In this document: in pieces, positions 18,182 through 26,986 of the stretch
Numbering within the stretch: the stretch's first letter is position 1
Layout: the number at the start of each line of letters is the position of its first letter
Origin: an uncultured Psychrosphaera sp.
GTDB taxonomy: Bacteria > Pseudomonadota > Gammaproteobacteria > Enterobacterales > Alteromonadaceae
Assembly: GCF_947500655.1 (NCBI RefSeq)
Contig: NZ_CANMSK010000009.1
Span: forward strand, 62,001 to 126,000
Length of the DNA stretch: 64,000 nt
Reading direction: 5' to 3'
Translations under genes and position numbers: made by a program
Notes under the pieces: generated by a model
What the model was told of the DNA's origin: nothing
The model's database searches: none
The model's input: the letters and a program-made list of their open reading frames with translations, nothing else

Positions 18182-19990
18182 ATGACAGCATTATATATTG
18201 CAGGTATCGGCTTATGTGCCCTATTAGCACAATGGTTAGCTTGGGTAGCAAGAATACCAGCAATCTTATTTCTTTTAGTTACCGGCTTATTATTAGGACC
18301 AGTATTTTCAGTTGTTGACCCGGATGCTATTTTTGGTGATTTGTTATTCCCAATAATATCTTTATCCGTTGCGGTTATTTTATTTGAAGGCTCACTCACC
18401 TTACATTTTAAAGAGCTTAAAGGCATAGGTAATGTAGTACGAAACCTCTGTTCAATCGGCATGATAACCACAGCCATTATAATCGGCTACAGCTGTTATT
18501 TTTTACTTGCAGTAGACTGGCGCATTGCTGCAGTCGTTGGTGCCGTGTTGGTGGTTACAGGGCCAACAGTGACCGCTCCGCTATTGAATGCCATGCGACC
18601 AACTGAAGAAATAGACCGTATTTTACGTTGGGAAGGCATTGTCATTGACCCAATTGGCGCATTGTTTGCAGTATTGGTGTTTGAAGCGGTTATGTTGTCT
18701 GGTAGCTCTGGTGTATTAAGTCATACCTTAATTGCCTTAGTTACTACTGTAGGACTTGGTCTTAGTATAGGTATAGTTGCTGGTTATATAACAAATTTGG
18801 TTATTCAAAAAGAATGGCTGCCGTACAATTTACAAAAATTTGGCGTGTTATCTTTTGTACTAATAAGTTTTACTATTTCTAATGCCATTAGCCATGAATC
18901 TGGTTTATTAGCGGTAACTGTATTTGGTATTTATTTAGCCAACCAAGACGACTTAGAGCTCGACTCAATTCTTGAATTTAAAGAAGATCTTTCGCAAATT
19001 TTAATCTCAGTATTATTTATATTGCTAGCTGCAAGACTAGAGCTCGCTGAATTACTCTTGTTAGGTCCTAACGTTGTATTTTTCATGTTAATTGTTTTGT
19101 TTGTTGCTCGCCCTATTTGTATTGCCCTTTCTACTTATAAATCAAACCTAAACTGGCGCGCCAAAACAATACTTTCTTGGATTGCTCCACGAGGCATAGT
19201 TGCTGCCGCGGTTGGTTCGGTGTTTGCCTTAAGTATGAGTAAAGCGGGAATACAAGGTGCTGATAAAATAGTACCAATTATCTTCCTAGTGATCATTGTC
19301 ACGGTTGTACTGCAAAGCTTAACGGCTATTCCTTTAGCTAAGCTGTTAAAAATACGTCAAAAAAGACCATCTTCCGTTATTATTATTGGTGCAAACCATG
19401 TTGCCCGCGCCATTGCAAAAGTACTGCAAGAGCAAAAAGTAGATGTTTATCTTTCAGACCCAGCTTGGGAAAACTGTCGTTTAGCACGTATGGTTGGATT
19501 AAAAAGTTATTTTGGTAATCCGCAAGCGGCCCAAGCAGAACGTTTTTTACCTATGTCTAATTTAAAAACCTTAATTGGCTTATCTCCAAATAGACATAAC
19601 AATGCATTAGGTGTGCAATACTTTTCGCATATTCTGGGTGAGAAAAATGTTTACTCGTTAAAATCTTCAAGTGGACATTCTAGAGCCAATAATGACAGTC
19701 TAACTTTTTTATCTCGTCAAAATTTATTTGGCGAAAATGTATCCTTTTCAATGTTAAGTAACTTAATATCCAAAGGTGGAAAAGTGAGTGCGACCAAGCT
19801 AGCTGAAGCATTTACTTGGGAGAACTATTTAGACGTGAATAAAGAGGCAATTCCTTTATTTGTGTTACAACACCTTGAAGATGAAGATTACGTTCGTGTT
19901 ATTCCATTTACAGTTGGTGGAGAATATGTACCAGAGGTTGGTGATATGGTACTTGCAATACAACCACCTAAAGTAACTATAATGAAGTAG
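18182..19990 (+). CDS. CPA1-type cation/proton antiporter with C-terminal NAD-binding-like domain
   Basis: A 602-residue protein. An N-terminal Na+/H+ exchanger domain (about 1-385, around 12 hydrophobic segments) includes LLLGPVF, SVAVILFEGSL and the transport-site region TGPTVTAPLLNAM. A C-terminal cytoplasmic region has a Rossmann-like TrkA-N/RCK start (SVIIIGANHVARAIAKVL, near 400) and ends in a TrkA-C-like stretch. It would exchange Na+ or K+ for protons, with the C-terminal part gating by nucleotide. Ion choice cannot be read from sequence. It stands alone. Confidence 0.85.
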   Translation: MTALYIAGIGLCALLAQWLAWVARIPAILFLLVTGLLLGPVFSVVDPDAIFGDLLFPIISLSVAVILFEGSLTLHFKELKGIGNVVRNLCSIGMITTAIIIGYSCYFLLAVDWRIAAVVGAVLVVTGPTVTAPLLNAMRPTEEIDRILRWEGIVIDPIGALFAVLVFEAVMLSGSSGVLSHTLIALVTTVGLGLSIGIVAGYITNLVIQKEWLPYNLQKFGVLSFVLISFTISNAISHESGLLAVTVFGIYLANQDDLELDSILEFKEDLSQILISVLFILLAARLELAELLLLGPNVVFFMLIVLFVARPICIALSTYKSNLNWRAKTILSWIAPRGIVAAAVGSVFALSMSKAGIQGADKIVPIIFLVIIVTVVLQSLTAIPLAKLLKIRQKRPSSVIIIGANHVARAIAKVLQEQKVDVYLSDPAWENCRLARMVGLKSYFGNPQAAQAERFLPMSNLKTLIGLSPNRHNNALGVQYFSHILGEKNVYSLKSSSGHSRANNDSLTFLSRQNLFGENVSFSMLSNLISKGGKVSATKLAEAFTWENYLDVNKEAIPLFVLQHLEDEDYVRVIPFTVGGEYVPEVGDMVLAIQPPKVTIMK

Positions 19991-20103
19991 GTTAAGCTTA
20001 ACCTTCGGACTAATACAGGGTTAAGTTAGCACAGCTTCGCTCTAACGAACATTGAATGCTTTAAACATGAGCTTTAACGCATTCAGTTTAAAAGAGCAGA
20101 GCA

Positions 20104-20137
20104 TAAAAAAACCAGTCATTAGACTGGTTTTTTTTAT
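20104..20137. terminator. Bidirectional terminator between convergent genes
   Basis: ACCAGTC (20111-20117) pairs with GACTGGT (20122-20128), with A-run and T-run flanks. It ends the antiporter on the plus strand and the Glu/Pro-rich lipoprotein gene on the minus strand. Confidence 0.85.
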
Positions 20138-20175
20138 GGACAACTTAGCCAATTAGCATTGGCTTATATCACTAA

Positions 20176-21285
20176 CTATTTCTTACTAACTAATTTAGGC
20201 ACAACAACTATCAAGGCACCAATTACTAAAATAGCAATGATAGTACTTATCATCCCAACCGTTGTAGTGATCCAATCCCAAAAGTTAAAAGGTTTTGCAA
20301 CTACTTTAAGCTCTTCAACAATTGTTTTCTTCTTGCCGTCACTCGTAACTAAGCTACCATCACGATTTTCTAAATTAATAAAAGGCGTTATTTTTAAAAA
20401 TAATGTATGTACACCTTCTTTATTAGCCAAAATAGACCAACGCCATTTAGGTGTGAAAGAACTTGAGATAACCTGCTCAGGATTTGAAACAGCAACAATA
20501 GTAAGTACATCCGGTTCTGAGGCCATTAATTCAATTTTAACCATCTCATCAACTTTCATTTGTCCAACTAAAGACTCAACGTCTGGAAGTAAACCTGAAT
20601 CTTGATTAATTAAACTAGATAACTGCATCACAGCTTCAACTTCAAATGCATCACCTACAACCACTTCTTTTTTAGGATTAAATGTATAAGTTGCGTCAGC
20701 TAATCGAGCGAGAGCTCTTTCAATTCGAGCTGCTAAAGCATCAGCTTTCTCGGCATCAGTCATCTCAACAGGTTCTTCAATTAACGGAGCACTTGTATCG
20801 CTCAGTTCACTATCATCTTCTCCATTTAGCACTAGTCCATCATCAGAGGTTGTATCAAACTCAGCAATTTGTTCTTGTACTTCTTCTCGATATTCTAACC
20901 CTAGATCTTTTGGCTCAGGTGAATCTAATCTAATATCCTGTAATTCATCTTCCATCTCACTTTCAACTTCAGAAGGTTTTTCAACCGTCTTAAGTTTTTC
21001 TGCAGTTGGTGCGGCAACTTCTTGCTTAACAACAATTGGAGTTGGCTTTGGTTCAGGAGCTGGTTTTGGCTCTGGTTTAGGCTCAGGAATTGGTTCTGGT
21101 GCTTCAATAGGAGCCGCTTCTGGCTCAGCAAGAGGCTCAACAACAACTTCTGGTGTTGTTGCTACCGTTTCTTCAGCTGACTCATCAGAATTACTGGTAC
21201 AACCGAGCAATATCGAAAATAATATTGCGGTTACTGTGGATTTAAATAAAAAAGACTCTTTAAAATTTGTTTTAACTATCTTCAT
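20176..21285 (-). CDS. Glu/Pro-rich lipoprotein with C-terminal membrane segment (unknown)
   Basis: A 369-residue protein I cannot assign to a family. The N-terminal signal ends in ILLGC (lipobox Cys at about 29). Residues about 45-90 are a Pro/Glu/Lys repeat region (PEPKPEPK units), probably an extended periplasmic spacer. An acidic region follows, then a beta-rich domain (about 215-330) of a type seen in exported proteins. The C-terminus has a transmembrane segment (about 340-363, TTVGMISTIIAILVIGALIVVV) and a short KK tail. A lipobox together with a C-terminal anchor is unusual. It sits between the antiporter and a hybrid kinase and is transcribed alone. Confidence 0.6.
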   Translation of the reverse strand: MKIVKTNFKESFLFKSTVTAILFSILLGCTSNSDESAEETVATTPEVVVEPLAEPEAAPIEAPEPIPEPKPEPKPAPEPKPTPIVVKQEVAAPTAEKLKTVEKPSEVESEMEDELQDIRLDSPEPKDLGLEYREEVQEQIAEFDTTSDDGLVLNGEDDSELSDTSAPLIEEPVEMTDAEKADALAARIERALARLADATYTFNPKKEVVVGDAFEVEAVMQLSSLINQDSGLLPDVESLVGQMKVDEMVKIELMASEPDVLTIVAVSNPEQVISSSFTPKWRWSILANKEGVHTLFLKITPFINLENRDGSLVTSDGKKKTIVEELKVVAKPFNFWDWITTTVGMISTIIAILVIGALIVVVPKLVSKK

Positions 21286-21434
21286 GGCACTTCCCTACAC
21301 AAAAATTTGTCTAAATATCACTCAAAAAACAATTGGATACAAGAAAATTATATTAATCTACTTATTTAATATGTACTAATTTTTCATTGCTCTTAATTAT
21401 TATACTAATTTGTATGAGCGGATCATTCACTTTA

Positions 21435-24400
21435 TCAATCTGTGTTACCTGTTTGATTTACAATAGATTCAGGTAACCAACGTTTTAATGCTTCTTGTAA
21501 CTTACTTGGGTTGACTGGTTTAGAGATAAAGTCATCCATACCTGCAGCCAAACATTTTTCCCTATCTCCCTGCATTGAATTTGCTGTCATAGCTATAATT
21601 GGTATTTCTCGGTTAAGCACTTTAGAGTCTTCAAGTCGAATTTTTTTACTCGCTTCATAACCGTCCATAACTGGCATTTGGCAATCCATTAAGACTAAAT
21701 CAAAAGGTAAATGATCTAATGAATGCAAAGCTTCTTGCCCATTTGCGGCTAAGTCGACTTGAACACCAAACTTTTTCAATAAACCTTGAGCAACTTTCTG
21801 GTTAACCGGGTTATCTTCAACGACCAATATCCTAGCTTTAAATTGAGGATATTCACGGGCGCTATATGCTGTCACCAATGACGGTTCAGGGGAGTTAATG
21901 TCTGCAATTGTCATTAAACTATTATAAAGAATAGACTGATCTATTGGCTTATTAAGATATCCATTAAAGCCTGCTGCTTTTAACTTTTCAGTATCTCCAC
22001 GCTTACCTTGTGAGGTGAGCATCAATAAACGAAGATCCGACAGAGCCGGTTCAGCTTTAATTTTCGCTGCCAATTCAAAAGCATCAATTCCAGACATTTG
22101 CATATCAAGTATAACGATATGATAAGGAGTCCCTGCTTTAGCGGCACTATTTAATTCGGCTAACGCCAACTGAGCACTGTCGAGCAGTGTATGTTCAACT
22201 TGCCAATTAGTGAGTAATTGGCCTAACAAAGTTCGGTTGGTTAAATTAGTATCAACCACAAGTATTTTTTGTTTTTGTAAACATTCATAAGTCACCTCAG
22301 GTAACTTTTTACTAGAGTTAGCTACGTTTACCGTAAACCAAAATTTTGAACCTTCTCCTTTAACACTCTTTATACCAATCTCACCACCCATCAGCTCAAC
22401 TAATTGCTTACTGATTGATAACCCCAATCCAGTACCGCCATATTTACGAGTTGTTGAGCCATCAGCCTGACTAAAACGTTCAAAAAGTGTTTCTTGCTCT
22501 TCTTTTGTAAGGCCAATGCCGGTATCAGTAACTTCAAATAAAAGAGTAGAAGTCTGCAAAGTACATTTCTCCACTTTACAATGTACTGACACTTCGCCTT
22601 GCTCGGTAAATTTAATCGCATTACCAACCAAGTTATTGAGTATTTGTCTTATGCGTCCAGAGTCGCCAACAAATGATTGGGCTGGTATTAAATTAGCAGG
22701 ACAAATAAGCTCTAGTCCCTTGTTATGGGCTTGAAAAGCAAGACTACTACCAAGTTGATGTAATAATACGACTAAATCAAACTCTAGCGGTTCAAGCTCT
22801 AACATACCCGCTTCAACTTTAGAGTAATCTAAAATATCATTAATAACATTTAACAAAGACTCAGCACTGTTTTTAACCGTTTTTGCATAATCTCTCTGCT
22901 GTGCATTTAACGGAGTATCCAGTAACAGGTTAGTCATACCAATTACACCATTCATTGGCGTACGAATTTCATGACTCATATTAGCTAGAAAATTAGTCTT
23001 TGACTCATTAGCAACATCGGCTTGTTTTTTTGCTTCCGCTAATCTAATGATGGTTTCTTTTTGGTGAGTAATATCGGTACGGATAGATATGTAGCCATCC
23101 AAGTTATTATCATTATCGTACAGCGGCACTATGGTCGTATCTACCCAGTAGAGATGACCGTCTTTAGCTTGGTTGCATACTTCATCATGCCAAAAACCAC
23201 CTTTAGAAATAGACTGGAACATATCTCGCCAATAATTTTTTGGCTGGCTCTTTGAGTTAAGAAGTGAATGATTTTGCCCAATCAGTTCTTCACGACTATA
23301 ACCACTAACCGCACAAAACTTATCATTAGCGTAAGTAATACAACCTTTTACATCCGTTATTGATACAAGTGAATGCTGATCCATTGCCGTTTTTTGTTCA
23401 GCTAAATCTTGTTGAGCGGCAATGCGCTTTTCTTCGTTAACTACTCTTGCTTCAATTTCTAGTTTGAGTCTTGTATTCATACGGAAAAAGACCAAGATAA
23501 TAAAAATCAAAAAAGTAGCTATGGGTAATCCCCATGCAATAATTGTTGATAAACGGGTACCTGACTGTACATGCACTGACAACCAATTATTGGCAATTGC
23601 CGATTTTTGTTTTTCAGTCATAGTTGCAAAGGTTTTATTTAAAATAGGGACTAGTGGCTCAAGTCCCTTTCTAACGGCCATTGATAATTTTAATTTGTAA
23701 GGAGTAAATGAAGTGATAATGAGATCATTGATTTCATTTTTGTTAATTTCATAATTGATCACACCAATGGTATCGATAAAAGCATCAATCTCCCCAGACT
23801 GTAACCTCTTAAGTCCATCGTAAACCGAATCAACTTTTACTAAATTGATATTCGGGTGCTCTTTATGGATCAAGTCGTAGTATACATAACCATTAATCAA
23901 CCCTAATTTCTTGCCGTTTAATGATAATAAATTATCCGCATAATACGCATCTTTCTTACCGACCAAGACTAATGGGATATCAAAGTACGCGTTAGTAAAG
24001 TTAATTGATTTAGCTCTTTCTTCGGTATAAAAAATACCTGACAGTATATCGACTTTGCCAAGCTTAAATTCCTCGAACGCCTCACCCCAGCTACTCTCTA
24101 AAACGGGAGTTACATTAACTTGTAATTGTTCTGCCGCATATTTTATATAATCAGCTGATATGCCACTGTGTTCACCTTGTTCATCAATATATTCAAACGG
24201 CGCCCATTTACTATCGATACCTAAACTAAATGACGCATGTTGCGACAACCACTTACGCTCAGCCCTAGTTAAAGTAGCAACAGTAGACTCTATTTCGAAA
24301 AAAGGTTTTAACCTAGGTTGCCACTTTTTCTCTAAATCTATGATTTTATTAATAGGGATATTTTCTATACCCGCATTAACTTTAGCTAATAGCTCAGGTT

Positions 24401-25148
24401 GCCCTTTAGCCATTAAAGCAAAAACATTATTGGAAACAACAATTTCATCAGAAATTGTAAATACACCACTTAAGCCCTTTCTAGCGATATGGGCAAAAGC
24501 ACTAGGTAATTCAGCAACCACAGCCTGAATTTTATTATCCACTAACTGCTCAATCCCCTCATCAAGGTTGCTAAACGTAGATAAGTCAATTTCAGGATAC
24601 TTTTCCCTTACATAGAATTCTTGGTAACTATTTTTTTGAGCCGAGATAACTAAATATTTTAAGTCTCTGAGTTTAGATTTTGAGCTAATTGAACGATTAT
24701 AAATAATACCGGTTTCCACATTATGGATAGGTACTGAGAAATCAGCCCACTCTGCACGATCGTCGGTACGGAAGAGTCCAGTGTGGATAGTATTCTTTTG
24801 CTTTACGAGCTCTAAACTATCTTGTAAAGGCGCCATAACAAAACGGATAGGCACATCATTTGTTTTAGACCAAAGCTTCCAGAACTCGATATACAGCCCA
24901 CTAAAAGTGCCATCAGGTAAGATAAAACTAAAAGGCAGATTCTCCCTCAGCCCAACTATGGTAAGCACCTCTGACGGATCTTGCCCTTGACTGGCAAACA
25001 ACTCCTGCTTGTATTTTTCAGGTATTTTTGGCCGCAACTCAGCTGAAGGCTCTTGGCTCTGCTGTGCTAACCGTTCCGTTAAAACATCTTGGCTCTGTTC
25101 TAATAAAAGCTCTTGGCTAGGCTCAAATAACGGATCTGCAGAGTGCAC
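21435..25148 (-). CDS. BvgS-like hybrid sensor histidine kinase
   Basis: A hybrid kinase of 1237 residues from the GTG at 25148. In order it has two periplasmic substrate-binding (SBP_bac_3) domains (about 60-280 and 300-520), a membrane segment (about 545-568), a PAS domain (about 600-700), and HisKA with SHEIRTPMNGVIGM. A HATPase domain with GTGLGLSISKQLVELMGG follows, then two receiver domains (about 930-1045 and 1075-1190). The second receiver has VDLAANGQEAL and LMDCQMPVMDGYEAS. There is no Hpt or output domain. The GTG start leaves no signal peptide, but the same frame continues upstream into a perfect one (25149-25230) whose ATG is out of frame by one nt (see findings). The N-terminal Gln/Ser/Glu stretch is unusual. 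Confidence 0.85.
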   Translation of the reverse strand: MHSADPLFEPSQELLLEQSQDVLTERLAQQSQEPSAELRPKIPEKYKQELFASQGQDPSEVLTIVGLRENLPFSFILPDGTFSGLYIEFWKLWSKTNDVPIRFVMAPLQDSLELVKQKNTIHTGLFRTDDRAEWADFSVPIHNVETGIIYNRSISSKSKLRDLKYLVISAQKNSYQEFYVREKYPEIDLSTFSNLDEGIEQLVDNKIQAVVAELPSAFAHIARKGLSGVFTISDEIVVSNNVFALMAKGQPELLAKVNAGIENIPINKIIDLEKKWQPRLKPFFEIESTVATLTRAERKWLSQHASFSLGIDSKWAPFEYIDEQGEHSGISADYIKYAAEQLQVNVTPVLESSWGEAFEEFKLGKVDILSGIFYTEERAKSINFTNAYFDIPLVLVGKKDAYYADNLLSLNGKKLGLINGYVYYDLIHKEHPNINLVKVDSVYDGLKRLQSGEIDAFIDTIGVINYEINKNEINDLIITSFTPYKLKLSMAVRKGLEPLVPILNKTFATMTEKQKSAIANNWLSVHVQSGTRLSTIIAWGLPIATFLIFIILVFFRMNTRLKLEIEARVVNEEKRIAAQQDLAEQKTAMDQHSLVSITDVKGCITYANDKFCAVSGYSREELIGQNHSLLNSKSQPKNYWRDMFQSISKGGFWHDEVCNQAKDGHLYWVDTTIVPLYDNDNNLDGYISIRTDITHQKETIIRLAEAKKQADVANESKTNFLANMSHEIRTPMNGVIGMTNLLLDTPLNAQQRDYAKTVKNSAESLLNVINDILDYSKVEAGMLELEPLEFDLVVLLHQLGSSLAFQAHNKGLELICPANLIPAQSFVGDSGRIRQILNNLVGNAIKFTEQGEVSVHCKVEKCTLQTSTLLFEVTDTGIGLTKEEQETLFERFSQADGSTTRKYGGTGLGLSISKQLVELMGGEIGIKSVKGEGSKFWFTVNVANSSKKLPEVTYECLQKQKILVVDTNLTNRTLLGQLLTNWQVEHTLLDSAQLALAELNSAAKAGTPYHIVILDMQMSGIDAFELAAKIKAEPALSDLRLLMLTSQGKRGDTEKLKAAGFNGYLNKPIDQSILYNSLMTIADINSPEPSLVTAYSAREYPQFKARILVVEDNPVNQKVAQGLLKKFGVQVDLAANGQEALHSLDHLPFDLVLMDCQMPVMDGYEASKKIRLEDSKVLNREIPIIAMTANSMQGDREKCLAAGMDDFISKPVNPSKLQEALKRWLPESIVNQTGNTD

Positions 25149-25654
25149 TGAACCACTGTAAAAAAAGACAACAGTTAATAATAGATAAAAGGCAATTGTT
25201 AAATTTTTAATTTGAAACTCTCCGTTTTCATACTTTCCGCAGTATTCAATTACAGTATAAGTTAAATAATTTGTTTTTGGTTCAATAAATTAACGCAAAA
25301 CCAACATCAAGTATTAATCATATTAACACCCCTGCTTTTTTAGTAAAAAACAACATGAATATAATAAATGAGGCTTAGTTAAAACAGTTTACCTGAACGG
25401 TTAAGAAAATGAGCTGATAACATACAAGATAATAATTAAGCTAGCCGAAGCGCTAGATTTGGGGGAATGTTAGTTACATCTAAATAATCAAAGTGAGCTA
25501 ACCTCATTGGTTGGAAAGTACGAACTTTAACTTTGAGGCGTGGTTAGTTTAATAAATTGTTTTTTAAACATCATATTGACGTTAGTCAGGCATTGAACCA
25601 TAATACTGGCAAGTGGATTGAGCATTCTCGGTCGGCGTCCAAACCTCGATGGTA
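25149..25654. other. Gap: cryptic signal-peptide segment and island edge
   Basis: Positions 25149-25230 read in the kinase frame as a hydrophobic signal peptide (FYLLLTVVFFYSG) without an ATG. ATG at 25230 (minus strand, after GCGGAAAGT) opens MKTESFKLKI and then stops. The remaining 400 bp are AT-rich, without an ORF or recognisable repeat, up to the terminator-like hairpin at 25644. This is the left boundary of the accessory island. Confidence 0.5.
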
Positions 25655-25668
25655 TCATCGGGGTTTTT
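25644..25668 (+). terminator. Plus-strand terminator-like hairpin without an upstream gene
   Basis: CCTCGATG (25644-25651) pairs with CATCGGGG (25656-25663), with one G-U or mismatch, followed by TTTTT on the plus strand. It overlaps the stop region of the minus-strand DUF3800 gene. No plus-strand gene precedes it, so it may end an unrecognised RNA or be a leftover of the sequence displaced by the island. Confidence 0.5.
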
Positions 25669-26542
25669 CGCTTTTTGGTGTAGGGTAAATCCTCATACCA
25701 ATCCCTTTAAATCCTTCACCTAACTTTTCACGTCCTCCTTCACAAAAAAACTTCTCTTTTAAAATATCAAACGCCCTATTAGGTTGTTCAGGCTTTAATG
25801 TATGTAAACCGATTGGTCTTGCTACTAAATCAGCAAGTTGCAAACCTGAAGACATAACTTTTTTATCTGAAAAGATAATTTCAAAAGGAAGTGGAACATT
25901 TAAATAGTTTTTCCCATCACAAATCCGTCTAAACTCAAGTTCTAACTCGTTATCTTCTTTATTGCCACGACACTCAACGACAATATGTGTTTTCTTTTCT
26001 CGCTGACCTTTCTCCGCTAAAAATTCATTTAGTGACTCCATGCACATACCTAAAGCAATATGATAAGCATTGTCTTCTGGGTTTAAATGTTTAATTTCAC
26101 GCTTATCAATAGTCGCGCTAATAAGGATGAAATTACTAAACTCAATAATCTCCGTTAATTGATTTATAAACTCTGCTTGCAGCTCACGATTGTTCAATAT
26201 TTTAAAAGCATTCTTACGTCGGCGAATTTCATTTTCATGTAAAACAACTTGATCATGACCAAAATGATTAAACTTGAATTTCTCCAGTGCAGTTACTACT
26301 ACTTCGCTGTAATGGCGTTTATGAAAGACACAAAATGCCAGAACAAAAATAGGATAATTTTCATCAATGCTTTGTAAGCTGTGATCTCCAGACTCATCAA
26401 CGTACACTATATATTTTGAGAATTCAGATTCAATTAATACGTCAGCTTGCTCTTCACCCACTTTTCTTACATTTGATTCATCGAATTCAAATAATGGTAA
26501 CTCTTGTTGTACTCCTGATAAATTTTTAGTCATTCCGTTCAT
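25655..26542 (-). CDS. DUF3800 domain protein
   Basis: A 295-residue protein with a DUF3800 domain from about residue 44. Markers are YVDESGDHS (47-55), LHENEIRRR, and the C-terminal SGLQLADLVARPIG. DUF3800 is predicted to have an RNase H-like fold with the Asp/Glu pair in its first strand at the active site. Members are frequent in mobile and defence regions, but the biochemical role is unestablished. Residues 1-43 are a poorly conserved leader. The neighbours (zinc-ribbon-like protein, Hachiman, AbiE) make a defence or mobile-element role plausible. It is separated from the next gene upstream by a terminator, so it is its own unit. Confidence 0.82.
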   Translation of the reverse strand: MNGMTKNLSGVQQELPLFEFDESNVRKVGEEQADVLIESEFSKYIVYVDESGDHSLQSIDENYPIFVLAFCVFHKRHYSEVVVTALEKFKFNHFGHDQVVLHENEIRRRKNAFKILNNRELQAEFINQLTEIIEFSNFILISATIDKREIKHLNPEDNAYHIALGMCMESLNEFLAEKGQREKKTHIVVECRGNKEDNELELEFRRICDGKNYLNVPLPFEIIFSDKKVMSSGLQLADLVARPIGLHTLKPEQPNRAFDILKEKFFCEGGREKLGEGFKGIGMRIYPTPKSEKPR

Positions 26543-26986
26543 CCCTATTCGGCTAAAACAACCATATATACTTTAGTCAAAATATCGGAACATCACAGAA
26601 AAGAGACAGTATTAATACCCCGTAGAAGTCTATTACAATAGTAAATGTGGGAGATCTTTTAGCGAAGTCCATGCTTTAAATCTTTTTTGAAGGTCTAGAA
26701 AAAATCAACCCCTCGCAGGGCGCTGTTCTTAAGGGTAGCGGGAGGGGTGTTGTTACGATAAATTATAGTGAACAAATGATTTTGTGCAAGTGTTAAATGA
26801 CAATCAAAGTGATCTGCCCCCATTGGTTTAGGCAGTTTTTACGGTAGTAAAGCAACTCTACTTAACAAGCGGATCGTACTTATTTGAGACACTTAAATTT
26901 GTGGGGTCCGTACAGTCTCTTACCCCATTGATTTACAAATGAGTCACTCGCTTTAAATACTAGTTAATTCGATTTGAAAAACATAA
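26543..26986. other. Gap between DUF3800 gene and zinc-ribbon-like gene
   Basis: 444 bp without an ORF. It holds a strong minus-strand terminator (26698-26750) and presumably the DUF3800 promoter. A segment near 26811-26850 (TGATCTGCCCCCATTGG) resembles the end of an IS3-type element, but no transposase remains. Confidence 0.4.
26698..26750 (-). terminator. Intrinsic terminator of the hamAB/zinc-ribbon gene transcript
   Basis: On the minus strand CCCCTCCCGC (26738-26747) pairs with GCGAGGGG (26709-26716) across about 20 nt and is followed by TTGATTTTTTC. It closes the minus-strand genes between 26987 and 31372. Confidence 0.7.
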
